The position numbers and the translations under genes are program-made. Below, in pieces: positions 32,876 to 42,098 of a stretch of 64,000 bases of DNA. The DNA lies in contig NZ_JBHYFK010000002.1 of assembly GCF_051859565.1 (NCBI RefSeq), positions 124,001-188,000 of the forward strand, read 5' to 3'. Under the pieces are notes generated by a model. The model was not told the DNA's origin, made no database searches, and saw only the letters and a list, made by a program, of their open reading frames with translations. The stretch is from Glycocaulis sp051859565. GTDB taxonomy: Bacteria > Pseudomonadota > Alphaproteobacteria > Caulobacterales > Maricaulaceae. Within the stretch, counting starts at the first letter, position 1; each line of letters begins with the position of its first letter.

Positions 32876-34297
32876 TTACCCGGCCTGCAGTTTCTTGAAA
32901 AATTCAAACAGCTTTCCGTAAGGCGGCGCCATCAGGCGGATCGGATGCCAGACTGGCGCATGAAACACGCTGCGCTCATGGCAGAAGGTACGGAAACCCT
33001 CTTCACCGTGATAGGCGCCATAGCCCGATGCGCCCGTGCCGCCAAAGGGCAAATCCTCGACCGACAGGTGCAGCATCGGCACGTTCACGCCCACCCCGCC
33101 CGACATGGTCTTGTCGAGAAAGCCCTGCGCGGTGGCTTTGGACTTTGTGTAGACATAAAGCGCCAGCGGCCGGTCCCGGTCGTTGATGAAGCGCGCGGCG
33201 TCATCCAGCCCGTCATGGCCGAGCACCGGCAATACGGGGCCGAAAATCTCTTCCGTCATGAGTTTGGAGTCCGCAGGCGCATTGAGGACAACCGTCGGCG
33301 GGAAGGCATGGTGATTGCCGCCCGTGCCGCTTTCGGTGGGAACCTGCAGCACGGTCGCGCCGCCCTTGCGTGCCTCCTCAACCATCTCTGAGATGCGCTT
33401 GTAATGCCGCTCCGAAACGATGCCGGTATAGTCATCATTGCTGTCCGGGCCGGGCCAGAACTTCGTTGCGTTGCCGATAATCGCCTCGGCGAGCGATTGC
33501 TCGGAGCCCTTGGGGGTCAGCACATAGTCCGGCGCGACGCAGGTCTGGCCGGCATTGAAATACTTGCCCCAGGCGATGGTCTTGGCCGCTTCCTCGATGT
33601 CGAAATCGGGCGCGATGACGGTGGGTGATTTGCCACCCAGCTCCAGCGTGACGGGGGTGAGGTTCTTCGCCGCCGCCTGCGCCACCATCCGGCCCACATG
33701 GGTGGAGCCGGTGTAGAAGAGATGATCGAATGGCAGATCGCAGAAAGCCTGCCCGACCTCCGGCCCGCCGGTGATGACGGCGACATGGTCTTCCGAATAG
33801 AGACTGCCGAGCGTCTCTTTCAGCATGTCGGCCACGCGCGGCGTGTATTCGGATGGCTTGATCATCACCCGGCATCCGGCGGCGAGCGCAGGGACGAGCG
33901 GCGCCAGCGCCAGCTGGATCGGGTAGTTCCACGGCGCGACAATGCCGACAACGCCCTTCGGCTCGCGCCGGATATAGGCTTTGCCGGGCGCCAGCGTCAT
34001 CGGCACCGGAACCGAGCGGTCCGCCATCCAGCTTTTGAGCTTCTTGCGGGTGTGCTTGGCGGTGGCGAGGGTAAAGCCGATCTCGGCGATCTGGGTCTCG
34101 GCGGCGGAGCGCCGGCCATAGTCTGCCGAAACGGCGGCGGCGAAGGCATCGGCCTTCTCCTTGACCATGGCTTCGAGCTTCTCAAGGTCCGCCTTGCGTT
34201 CGCTATAGGGGCGTATCTTGCTGGCCTTGAAGGCCGATTTCTGCGCGTCGAAGACCGATTTCATGCGCTCGATCTGGCGGGCTGCGGCGTCACTCAT
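32876..34297 (-). CDS. Aldehyde dehydrogenase, coniferyl aldehyde dehydrogenase type
   Basis: A 473-residue class 3-like ALDH. Landmarks: VAPWNYPIQLALAPLVPALA, VTLELGGKSP (catalytic Glu), GQTCVAPDYVL (catalytic Cys), and EEIFGPVLPVL. The length and FYTGSTHVGRMVAQAAAKNL wording match enzymes annotated as coniferyl aldehyde dehydrogenase, which also take medium-chain aldehydes. It lacks the C-terminal membrane tail of fatty aldehyde dehydrogenases. GGAGAG precedes the ATG. It lies 34 bp after the GMC oxidoreductase gene, so alcohol to aldehyde to acid oxidation in sequence is likely. Confidence 0.88.
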   Translation of the reverse strand: MSDAAARQIERMKSVFDAQKSAFKASKIRPYSERKADLEKLEAMVKEKADAFAAAVSADYGRRSAAETQIAEIGFTLATAKHTRKKLKSWMADRSVPVPMTLAPGKAYIRREPKGVVGIVAPWNYPIQLALAPLVPALAAGCRVMIKPSEYTPRVADMLKETLGSLYSEDHVAVITGGPEVGQAFCDLPFDHLFYTGSTHVGRMVAQAAAKNLTPVTLELGGKSPTVIAPDFDIEEAAKTIAWGKYFNAGQTCVAPDYVLTPKGSEQSLAEAIIGNATKFWPGPDSNDDYTGIVSERHYKRISEMVEEARKGGATVLQVPTESGTGGNHHAFPPTVVLNAPADSKLMTEEIFGPVLPVLGHDGLDDAARFINDRDRPLALYVYTKSKATAQGFLDKTMSGGVGVNVPMLHLSVEDLPFGGTGASGYGAYHGEEGFRTFCHERSVFHAPVWHPIRLMAPPYGKLFEFFKKLQAG

Positions 34298-34331
34298 CGG
34301 GTCTCTCCTCGGCTTCGGTCTCGAACGGGTT

Positions 34332-35936
34332 TCAGGCGCCAGCGATAATCATGTCGGCGGCGCGGGTAGCGATCATCATGGTCGGGGCGTTGGTGTTACC
34401 GCCGACGACGCGCGGCATCACCGAGGCATCGACGACGCGGAGCGATTTCACCCCGCGCACCCGGCATTGCGGGTCGGTAACGGCAAGCTCGCCCGAACCC
34501 ATCGCGCAGGTGGAGGTGGGATGGTAGAGCGTCTCGGCATTGGCGCGAACGTGATCGAGAAGCTCGGCGCGGCTGCCATTGGTCTTGGCGGGCAGTTCCA
34601 GCTCTCTGAACTCGCCATCAAAGGCGTCGCTCAAGAGAATGTCGCGGGCGATCTCGAGGCAATCGGTCATCACCTCCACATCCTCTTCGTGATCCATATA
34701 GTTGGGGTCGATGAGGATGGGATCACGCGGGTCGGCGCTTTTCAGGCGCAAGCTGCCACGGCTTTGCGGATAGAGATGGCAGGCATGGATCATCATGCCA
34801 TGTCCGGTCATGGTCTCGCGGCCATGGGGTGATCCGCGCGCCGGGATGAAGACAAGCTGGATGTCCGGCAAATCCTTCGCGCGGCTGGATTTCACAAACC
34901 CGCAGCCCTGCACCGGATTGACCGTGAAATTGCCCGTGCCGGTCGTCGCCCATTGCAGCACGTCACGCGCGGTCGCGGGGAATTTCTTCAGCGAATACCC
35001 GATGGATCTGGCCGAGCGGGTGGAGGCGCGGGCCATGATGTCGAGATGGTCCTGCATGTTCGCGCCGACGCCAGGCAGATCGGCTTCGACGGATATGCCA
35101 TGCTCGCGGAGATGGTCCGCGGGCCCGATGCCCGACAGCATGAGAAGGTGCGGCGTGTTGATCGCCCCGCCTGACAGGATGACCTCCTTGCGGGCAGTGA
35201 TTGTGCAGGTCTCGCTTTCGGTCTCGATCTCGATGCCGGTCGCCCGGCCTTCCTCGATAATGATTTTGCGGGCGAGCGCACCGGTAATGACGGTGAGGTT
35301 TGGCCGCGTCATGGCGGGTTTGAGGAAGGCATCAGCGGCCGAGCAGCGCTTGCCGTCTTTCTGCGTCACCTGATAGACGCCAAAGCCTTCCTGTTTCTCG
35401 CCGTTGAAATCATCATTCCACGGCAATTGCCGGCGGCGGCAGGCCTCGTAATAGAGCTCGGTCAGTGGATTGAGCGGCGAGATGGATTTGACATTCAGCG
35501 GCCCGCCCTTGCCGTGCCAGGGCTCACCATGGTTTTCGTTGTTTTCGACCCGCTTGAAGGCTTCCAGCGCGGCCTCGCGGCCCCAGCCGGTCGCGCCGTA
35601 AACCTTCTCCCACTCGTCGTAATTCTCCCACGCGCCGCGCATATAGTGCATGGCGTTGATGGAGGAGGAGCCGCCGAGCGTCTTGCCGCGCGGCCAGTAG
35701 AGCTTGCGGTCCTGAAGGTTTTTCTGCGGCTCTGTCCAGTAGTCCCAGTTGATCGACGGATCGGTGATCGCGAACTGCAGGAGCATGGGCGTCTGGATGA
35801 TCGCCTTCTTGTCGGAGCCGCCTGCCTCGATCACACAGACCGTGACAGACGGGTCTTCAGATAGACGGGCTGCCAGCACCGATCCGGCGCTGCCCGCGCC
35901 CGCGATCACATAATCGCACTCGGACGCGGCGGACAT
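34332..35936 (-). CDS. GMC oxidoreductase (choline/alcohol dehydrogenase-like)
   Basis: A 534-residue FAD enzyme. It starts with the Rossmann motif YVIAGAGSAGSVLAARLSE, has WPRGKTLGGSSSINAM (GMC signature 1), GAINTPHLLMLSGIG (signature 2) and the active-site HPTSTCAMG. These enzymes oxidise primary alcohols, including alkanols and polyethylene glycols; the exact substrate is unknown. The ATG overlaps the TAA of the upstream hydrolase gene by one base (TAATG), so translation is coupled. Expected product would feed the aldehyde dehydrogenase downstream. Confidence 0.9.
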   Translation of the reverse strand: MSAASECDYVIAGAGSAGSVLAARLSEDPSVTVCVIEAGGSDKKAIIQTPMLLQFAITDPSINWDYWTEPQKNLQDRKLYWPRGKTLGGSSSINAMHYMRGAWENYDEWEKVYGATGWGREAALEAFKRVENNENHGEPWHGKGGPLNVKSISPLNPLTELYYEACRRRQLPWNDDFNGEKQEGFGVYQVTQKDGKRCSAADAFLKPAMTRPNLTVITGALARKIIIEEGRATGIEIETESETCTITARKEVILSGGAINTPHLLMLSGIGPADHLREHGISVEADLPGVGANMQDHLDIMARASTRSARSIGYSLKKFPATARDVLQWATTGTGNFTVNPVQGCGFVKSSRAKDLPDIQLVFIPARGSPHGRETMTGHGMMIHACHLYPQSRGSLRLKSADPRDPILIDPNYMDHEEDVEVMTDCLEIARDILLSDAFDGEFRELELPAKTNGSRAELLDHVRANAETLYHPTSTCAMGSGELAVTDPQCRVRGVKSLRVVDASVMPRVVGGNTNAPTMMIATRAADMIIAGA

Positions 35937-37255
35937 TATTCGCTGTCCTCTTCTGATGCCTCGTCGAGCGGCTCTTCTTCGGCACCCAGCGGGGCATCGA
36001 GGGCGGGTTCCCCGGTGTCTTCAACCGGCTCCGGCTCCACCTCAAGCGGCGACACCGTTTCGGCAATCGCGCGCATGACGGTGAACACCTCCGCGCCGAG
36101 ACGCCCCCAGGCCGGGTCACCGGCATTCTGGGCGATCACCACGCCGCGCCGCTCATCGACCCAGATATACTGGCCGTAGACGCCAGCGAAGAAATACTCG
36201 CCGTCATGGCCTTCGGGGATCCAGAAATGCAGGCCATAGCCGCGCGGGCCATAGGCCGGTGTCGCGCCCGCCTCATGGGCTGGCGAGACCGGGCGGGTGG
36301 CTTCTTGCACCCAGCCCTCTGGCAGCAGGCGGGTGCCGTTCCACACGCCGTCCTGCAGATAGAACTGGCCGAAGCGGGCATAGTCCTCGCTGGTCGCCTG
36401 CAGACAGCAATAGCCGACGGCCACGCCGCGATTGCCCGGCACCTGCTGCAGCCATGTAGCGTCAGAAGTCATGCCAAGCGGCGTCCAGATGCGCTCTTCC
36501 ACCACTTGCGCCAGCGATCCGCCAAACACATGGCGCGCCACAGCGGAGAGAACCTGCGTGTTCGTGGAGGCGTAGTGGAGGTGTTCGCCGGGCACCTGGT
36601 CATTGGCGCCAAAGGCGCTGGCCAGCGCGTCCGGGCTGCGGCCCATGATGAAAGCGTTGAAGAAGAAGGGGCGCACATCGGAGGGACGGTCGGGCGAGTA
36701 TTCCTCGTTGAAATTGATGCCCGCCGACATCATCAGCAAATGGCGCAAAGACACCGTGCCGTAATACGTTCCCGCATATTCAGGCGCATAGCGCTCCGCC
36801 GGATCATCAAGGCTTTCGATCAGACCTTCGTCCAGCGCCATCGCGATGAGGCTGGCGACATAGCTCTTGCCGACCGACCATGAGGTGAAGCGCGTGGTCT
36901 CGTCCGCGCCGTGGAAGAAGCGCTGGTGGATCACTTCGCCGTTCCGCAGCACGGTCAGGCCGGTCGCGCGCGCCGCTTCGAGATACTCATCCAGCGTGCG
37001 GGTTCCGCCTTCCCACTCATAGCTCACATCAAGCGGCTGGAGATTGCGCGGCAGGGGTTGCGGCGCTGTTGCCGAAATCGTGGCGCTGGGCAGGATCTCG
37101 TCCATGCGCTGGAAGGTGGTCACATAGTCGTCCGGATTGTCGAGCGCAGTAATGCTCGCGGGCGAATAGGGCGACCAGGGCCGGTAATACCAGCCTGCAA
37201 ATGCCAGTCCAGCGACAACGATTACGGCCACCAGGCCGATCAGAATACGCTTCAT
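35936..37255 (-). CDS. Serine hydrolase, beta-lactamase/esterase VIII family
   Basis: A 439-residue protein with an N-terminal membrane anchor (ILIGLVAVIVVAGLAFAGWYY). Class C beta-lactamase-fold motifs: SWSVGKSY (SxxK nucleophile), YASTNTQVL (Tyr of YxN), and a C-terminal GQYIWVDERRG region in place of KTG. An acidic tail of about 45 residues rich in Glu follows (EPVEDTGEPAL). Family members include esterases and 6-aminohexanoate oligomer hydrolases; this one likely cleaves an ester or amide in the periplasm, releasing an alcohol for the GMC enzyme. It is first gene of the operon with a candidate operator 68 bp upstream. Confidence 0.85.
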   Translation of the reverse strand: MKRILIGLVAVIVVAGLAFAGWYYRPWSPYSPASITALDNPDDYVTTFQRMDEILPSATISATAPQPLPRNLQPLDVSYEWEGGTRTLDEYLEAARATGLTVLRNGEVIHQRFFHGADETTRFTSWSVGKSYVASLIAMALDEGLIESLDDPAERYAPEYAGTYYGTVSLRHLLMMSAGINFNEEYSPDRPSDVRPFFFNAFIMGRSPDALASAFGANDQVPGEHLHYASTNTQVLSAVARHVFGGSLAQVVEERIWTPLGMTSDATWLQQVPGNRGVAVGYCCLQATSEDYARFGQFYLQDGVWNGTRLLPEGWVQEATRPVSPAHEAGATPAYGPRGYGLHFWIPEGHDGEYFFAGVYGQYIWVDERRGVVIAQNAGDPAWGRLGAEVFTVMRAIAETVSPLEVEPEPVEDTGEPALDAPLGAEEEPLDEASEEDSE

Positions 37256-37322
37256 GCGCGCCTCCCCAGAGTATGTGGCCGGTCACGCACGAATCCGCCC
37301 CGGCCCTTGTGTTTAGGCAGAA

Positions 37323-37337
37323 GTGAACACCTTTCAC
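37323..37337. promoter_or_regulatory. Candidate operator GTGAAC-ACC-TTTCAC
   Basis: An inverted repeat with one mismatch (GTGAAC ACC TTTCAC) located 68 bp before the serine hydrolase start and between two genes. The same half-site and spacer, in perfect form, occur at 46633-46651 upstream of the diiron ferritin-like gene. TetR-family operators often look like this. No regulator gene is adjacent. Confidence 0.35.
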
Positions 37338-37371
37338 GCGCCGAACGCCAGCCCCTTCACTGAGCGATGTG

Positions 37372-38526
37372 TCAGTCCGCTGGCGAGAGGCGCAGGAGCG
37401 CGCCATTGGCGTGATCGGTCAGCACATAAACCAGCCCGTCCGGGCCGGTGCGGACATCGCGGATGCGTGCGCCTTCGTCTGCCAGCAGGACTTCCTCGGC
37501 TATCGCCTGCCCGTTTTCCACGCGGACCCGGTGCAGGGCCTGTCCGGCCAGCGCGCCGATCAGCAGATCGCCGCTCCAGTTGGGGAAGGCCTCGCCGCGA
37601 TAGACCGCCAGACCTGACGGCGCGATGGAGTTGGGCAGCCATTCACGCAGCGGGCCAGTGTAATCATCGCCATGTGCGGTGAAAGGCGAGATGCGCGCAC
37701 CGGAGTAATCAAGTCCCGAAGTGACGATGGGCCAGCCATAATTCTGGCCGCCTTCGATAATGTTCAGCTCGTCCCCGCCGCGCGGCCCGTGCTCATGCGC
37801 CCAGACAATGCCGGTCTGAGGGTCGATGGCGATGCCTTGCACATTGCGATGGCCATAGGTCCAGATGTCGGCAAGCGCCCCGTCTTCCTCTGCCAGCGGA
37901 TTGCCGCTTGCCGGTGAGCCATCGGGGTTCAGGCGCACGATAGTGCCGAAATGGTTGGCGAGGTTCTGCGCTTCCTCGCGGAATTCAAACCCGTCTCCCA
38001 GGGTGAGCAACAACGTGCCATCGCCCATGAAGGCGATGCGTCCGCCAAAATGCGCGCCGCCGGTCTTGTCCATCTGCGAGGTCCAGATCACCTCACCATC
38101 AAGCAGCGCGCCATCTTCATAGCGCGCGCGATAGAGGGCGGTGTTGTTGGACTGGGCGGTGCCGCTCGCAAAGGAGAGATAGACCAGCGAGGAGGCGGTG
38201 AAGTCCGGCGCCAGCACGACATCGAACAGCCCGCCTTGGGAGAGTACCAGCACCTCCGGCACGCCGCTGACCGGCGCATCAACAAGCGCGCCATCGCGGA
38301 TCAGACGAAGCTGGCCGGTCCGCTCGGTCACCAGCATGTCTCCGCCGGGCAGGAAGGCCAGCCCCCAGGGATGCTCCAGCCCGTCCACGACCGTTTCCAC
38401 CGAGACAGAATGGCCACTGGCCGGTTCAGGCAGTTCAACCGCTTCGCGATTGTCTGCGCAGGCCGCAGCGATGAGGCCAAGCGCGCAGACCAGAAGTGCA
38501 GGGTGATGGAGTGCTGATACCGTCAT
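37372..38526 (-). CDS. PQQ-dependent sugar dehydrogenase-like lipoprotein (YliI/Asd type)
   Basis: A 384-residue protein with a lipoprotein signal (LLVCALGLIAAAC). The six-bladed propeller of soluble glucose/aldose sugar dehydrogenases is clear: LEHPWGLAFLPGGDMLVTER, GTLLLTLGDGF, GHRNVQGIAIDPQTG, HEHGPRGGDELNII. These enzymes oxidise sugars with PQQ and calcium in the periplasm. I start at the ATG at 38526 with GGAG upstream, not at the more distant 38619. The gene is separated from the hydrolase operon by 116 bp containing the candidate operator, and is divergent from a small membrane protein. Confidence 0.88.
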   Translation of the reverse strand: MTVSALHHPALLVCALGLIAAACADNREAVELPEPASGHSVSVETVVDGLEHPWGLAFLPGGDMLVTERTGQLRLIRDGALVDAPVSGVPEVLVLSQGGLFDVVLAPDFTASSLVYLSFASGTAQSNNTALYRARYEDGALLDGEVIWTSQMDKTGGAHFGGRIAFMGDGTLLLTLGDGFEFREEAQNLANHFGTIVRLNPDGSPASGNPLAEEDGALADIWTYGHRNVQGIAIDPQTGIVWAHEHGPRGGDELNIIEGGQNYGWPIVTSGLDYSGARISPFTAHGDDYTGPLREWLPNSIAPSGLAVYRGEAFPNWSGDLLIGALAGQALHRVRVENGQAIAEEVLLADEGARIRDVRTGPDGLVYVLTDHANGALLRLSPAD

Positions 38527-38693
38527 GAACGTAATCTCCAGCCTTGAAAAATGCGTGCCACGGCGAAAAACAGAGATTGGCCAGGCGGCGGTTTGCGGGG
38601 CATCATGGCCGCAAATCATCCATCGACCAAGATGGTTCGTGGGGCGGGCAAGGGGCGGACGGGTCCGCCAGGTCCAACAGGGGGAGTGCCGAT

Positions 38694-39134
38694 ATGGGCT
38701 GGTTCAGATATCCGCTGGGACTGGTGCTGGCCAGCATCTTCATGGCGCTGGCTGGCGTGATCGTGCAGACGCAGTTCGTGCTGTCGGCGCTGGCGGGTGC
38801 CGGTGCGCAGATTTCCGCCGCAGACCGGCTATCGATGACGCTCGCGGACATGGCGGGCCTGGGTCCGCTCTATCTCGTTTTCATCCTGATCGGCTTTCTC
38901 ATCGCCTTTCTTGCCGGGGCGCTGGTGGTCCGTTTCACGCCGGTGCCGCGCACAGCCGTCTACGCGGTGGCCGGGGCGGTGTGCATGTTCGTCATGCTGA
39001 TGCTGATGCGCGAGGTGTTCTTCGGCGTTCCGGTGATTGCTGGCGCGCGCAGCCTTGCTGGCGAAATATCACAAGCGGTCTGTGGCGCGCTGGCGGGCGT
39101 GTTCTACGCATGGATGACCAGCCGTCAGGGTTAA
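38694..39134 (+). CDS. Small four-helix membrane protein of unknown function
   Basis: A 146-residue protein with about four membrane segments (LGLVLASIFMALAGVIV, LYLVFILIGFLIAFLAGAL, AVYAVAGAVCMFVMLML, and a C-terminal one). The ATG at 38694 has GGGGGAG 7 nt upstream; the frame extends further left without a better site. A short extramembrane loop (SAADRLSMTLADMAG) lies between helices 1 and 2. I do not recognise a family. It stands alone between the sugar dehydrogenase (divergent) and a TonB receptor. Confidence 0.65.
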   Translation: MGWFRYPLGLVLASIFMALAGVIVQTQFVLSALAGAGAQISAADRLSMTLADMAGLGPLYLVFILIGFLIAFLAGALVVRFTPVPRTAVYAVAGAVCMFVMLMLMREVFFGVPVIAGARSLAGEISQAVCGALAGVFYAWMTSRQG

Positions 39135-39286
39135 TTCTCCTGTCAGTGTGACGGGAATGCCTCACTTGGCTGACAGACCACTAAAGACCCGATGACAAAC
39201 CTGTGAAATCGCGCCTACAGTGCGAACTGAAGTCATGTGGACGTACGAATCTGCAGGCTGAACACATCCAGAGGGGGAGGAACCCA

Positions 39287-41902
39287 ATGAAGCGTTTTTC
39301 AAGAGCCGCCGTGCTCGGTGCGACCGCGTTGGCCGCTGGCCTTGTCGGCACCGCCGCACAAGCGCAAGTCGAAATCATCACCGTTACGGCCCAGAAGCGT
39401 GAGCAGACCCTGCTCGAAGCGCCGGTGGCCGTTACCGCCGTCACCGGCGAAACGATTGCCGAGGCGCAAATCCGCGACGCGGCCGACCTGCAGACCCTTG
39501 TCCCCTCGCTGAGCGTGGGCGAGTTTGCAGCGTCCACCAACCAGACCTTCAATATCCGCTCGCTGGGTTCTTCCTCGTTTAACCCGGGCGTGGAGCCTTC
39601 GGTCGGCGTGTTCATCGACGGTGTGTACGTGCCGCGTCAGGGCGCCTCGATCAATGACTTCCTGTCGCTGGAGCGCGTCGAGGTCATCCGGGGCCCGCAA
39701 TCAACCCTGTTCGGCCGCAACACGCCCGCCGGTGTTGTCAGCTTCCACACCCGCCAGCCCGAATTCGAGTTTGGCGCTGAAGGCGAAGTGACCGTCGGTA
39801 ATTACAACGCGCGCGTTGTCAGCGGCACCGTCACCGGGCCGCTTGTCGCTGACCAGCTGGCATTCCGCCTGGACGGCTCGATCAACCAGCGCGACGGCTT
39901 CATCACGAATGTGGACGGGCGCGAATTCAATAATCGCGACCGCTGGAGCGCACGCGGACAGCTGCTGTGGGATAGCGGCGGCGCGACGACCGCCCGCTTC
40001 ATCGCCAGCGTCAGCAATATTGACGAGAACTGCTGTGCTGCGCCTTTCTCCAATGTTGCTCCGTCAGAGCTCTTTGCGTTCACCCAGCTTGGCGCTGTCG
40101 TGCCGTCCGGCAACCCGCATGACGGGACTACGGCCATCAACGGCCCGCTGCGCACGCAGGTCGACACCTGGGGTCTGTCAGCGGAAATCAATCATGATTT
40201 TGGCGGCTTCACGCTGACCTCGATCACGGCCTATCAGAGCTATGAAGAAGATCAGGTCATCGACGCTGACTTCACCACGCTGGATGCGGCTGGCGCCCGT
40301 CAGCAGTTCCAAGAATATAACGCATTCACGCAGGAATTCCGTATTGCGTCCAATGGCGGCGAGAATTTCGACTGGATGGCCGGCCTGTTCTACTACAATA
40401 ACGAGCTGACCTTCCAGAACGAGACGCCTTACGGCTCGCAGCTGGCCGCGTTCGCCAACCTTGCATCCTCGCTGGACCCGTCGGTTCAGGCGCTTGCGAC
40501 AGGTCTCGGCCTTCCGGCCGGTTCGGGCATTCCGGCGATCATGAATACCATTGTCGGGCTGAACAACATGCTGGGCACGCCCGGCGTGCCAGCACTCCCG
40601 GCTGGCGGCTATCTCGGGGCGGGTCAGGGTCTGGTTAACGAGACCTATAATTACGACACGGAAGCCTGGTCTGCCTTCGGTCAGGTCGACTGGCGTGTCA
40701 CCGACCGCTTTACCATCACGGCGGGTTTGCGCTACTCGCGTGAGACCAAGGACTACACGCCGAATGTCACGATCAACGATCCGTTCTCGTCGCTCGATGC
40801 GGTCGCACTGGGTCAGAATCTGCAACTGCCCGGTGGCCTCTTCTTCGTTCCGGCGATCCTCGCCGGCGGCGGCGCGCCGATTAATCCGTTTGTCCCGCTG
40901 ACCTTGGCCCAGGCACAAAATCCCAGCGTAAACTTCCTGCTGCCGCTGATCGAGGGTTCGGGCCTGCAGTTCAACCGGGTCAACGCACCGTTCACGCCCG
41001 GCTCGCGCACCGACGAGAACGTCTCCGGCTCGATCATTTTCGGGTATGACTGGAGCCCGACGCTCAACACCTATCTGAGCGTTGGCACCGGCTACAAGCC
41101 GGGCGGCTTCTCGCTGAACTCCAACTCGGCGGCGACCGGCCTCTTCCAGTTTGAGGAAGAAACCACGCTCAATATCGAGGTTGGCGTGAAGGGTACGGCG
41201 TTCGACAACCGTATGGTTTATGCCATCGCGCTGTTTGACCAGACCAACAAGGACTTCCAGACCGAAGTCTTCGTGGGCGGCGGCTTCTATCTCGACAATG
41301 CGGGCGAGATTTCGGTGCGCGGCCTCGAGGTCGAGGCGACTATTGCGCCGACGCAAAACCTCGTTCTGGCTGGCGGCTTCACATGGCTGTTCCAGAACCG
41401 CTACGAGAGCTACGAGTTCGGGCCCTGCCCGCGCACATCGTCGCTGACGGAGCCAGGTCTTGCGGGCAACCCGCTGTTTGCTGACTGCCTGGCAACGCGA
41501 GTCAACCAGAACGGCTTCACTGGACGCTTCAACGATCTGTCGGGTGTTGACCGCGGCAGCCCGGAGTTCTCCGGCTTCCTGACCGCCATGTACACCCAGC
41601 CGCTGGGCAATGGCCTTGAGCTGCGTCTGCGTGGCGAGACGTCCTATACGTCCAGCCAGAACCTGAACGGAGCGCTGGCGGCCATGCCGAGCTTCGAGCA
41701 GGACGCTATTACGCTGGTCAACGGCTCGATCGGAATCGGTGCCGAGGATGGCGCCTGGTCGCTGCAACTGTGGGGCCGCAACCTCACGGACGAGACCTAC
41801 TACCGGGGTACGTTCTTCTCGGTCGGGACGATCGGTCCGAGCACGAACTCCTATCCCAGCAATCCGCGTACCTACGGCCTGACGCTGCGGGCACGCTTCT
41901 AG
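39287..41902 (+). CDS. TonB-dependent outer-membrane receptor
   Basis: An 871-residue receptor. Signal peptide MKRFSRAAVLGATALAAGLVGTAAQAQ, TonB-box-like EIITVTAQKRE, plug domain (about 45-165) with VGVFIDGVYVPRQG and VIRGPQSTLFGRNT, then a 22-strand-type barrel with YGLTLRARF and terminal Phe. The wording matches the iron-complex/xenobiotic receptor group common in Caulobacterales and sphingomonads rather than siderophore-specific types. GGGGGAGG precedes the ATG. It has its own promoter region and a strong terminator after it. The ligand cannot be assigned. Confidence 0.92.
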   Translation: MKRFSRAAVLGATALAAGLVGTAAQAQVEIITVTAQKREQTLLEAPVAVTAVTGETIAEAQIRDAADLQTLVPSLSVGEFAASTNQTFNIRSLGSSSFNPGVEPSVGVFIDGVYVPRQGASINDFLSLERVEVIRGPQSTLFGRNTPAGVVSFHTRQPEFEFGAEGEVTVGNYNARVVSGTVTGPLVADQLAFRLDGSINQRDGFITNVDGREFNNRDRWSARGQLLWDSGGATTARFIASVSNIDENCCAAPFSNVAPSELFAFTQLGAVVPSGNPHDGTTAINGPLRTQVDTWGLSAEINHDFGGFTLTSITAYQSYEEDQVIDADFTTLDAAGARQQFQEYNAFTQEFRIASNGGENFDWMAGLFYYNNELTFQNETPYGSQLAAFANLASSLDPSVQALATGLGLPAGSGIPAIMNTIVGLNNMLGTPGVPALPAGGYLGAGQGLVNETYNYDTEAWSAFGQVDWRVTDRFTITAGLRYSRETKDYTPNVTINDPFSSLDAVALGQNLQLPGGLFFVPAILAGGGAPINPFVPLTLAQAQNPSVNFLLPLIEGSGLQFNRVNAPFTPGSRTDENVSGSIIFGYDWSPTLNTYLSVGTGYKPGGFSLNSNSAATGLFQFEEETTLNIEVGVKGTAFDNRMVYAIALFDQTNKDFQTEVFVGGGFYLDNAGEISVRGLEVEATIAPTQNLVLAGGFTWLFQNRYESYEFGPCPRTSSLTEPGLAGNPLFADCLATRVNQNGFTGRFNDLSGVDRGSPEFSGFLTAMYTQPLGNGLELRLRGETSYTSSQNLNGALAAMPSFEQDAITLVNGSIGIGAEDGAWSLQLWGRNLTDETYYRGTFFSVGTIGPSTNSYPSNPRTYGLTLRARF

Positions 41903-41928
41903 AAGCCTCTCCTTCGGGGATCGGGCAG

Positions 41929-41957
41929 GGGCCGGGAGGGAAACCTCCCGGCCCTTT
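41929..41957 (+). terminator. Terminator of the TonB receptor gene
   Basis: A perfect 11-bp stem GGGCCGGGAGG / CCTCCCGGCCC with a GAAA tetraloop, followed by TTT. It starts 27 bp after the receptor stop codon. Confidence 0.8.
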
Positions 41958-41977
41958 GCTGTTCAAGGGTTGCGTCT

Positions 41978-42085
41978 CCCCTCGTCCTTCGAGACGTTCG
42001 CTTCGCTCACCCTCAGGATGAGGGGAGAAGCAACCCCAGAGCCCTCATCCTGAGGAGCACGCAGTGCGTCTCGAAGGACGAGGGC
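41978..42085. repeat. CCCTCGTCCTTCGAGACG palindromic repeat, two inverted units
   Basis: Two units facing each other: one opens CCCCTCGTCCTTCGAGACG and closes CCTCAGGATGAGGGG (41978-42024); the other opens CCCTCATCCTGAGGAGC and closes TCGAAGGACGAGGG (42042-42085). Each unit folds into a long imperfect hairpin. The family recurs at 48485-48531, 61113-61218 and 62722-62760. Confidence 0.8.
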
Positions 42086-42098
42086 TCAAGACGGAAAC

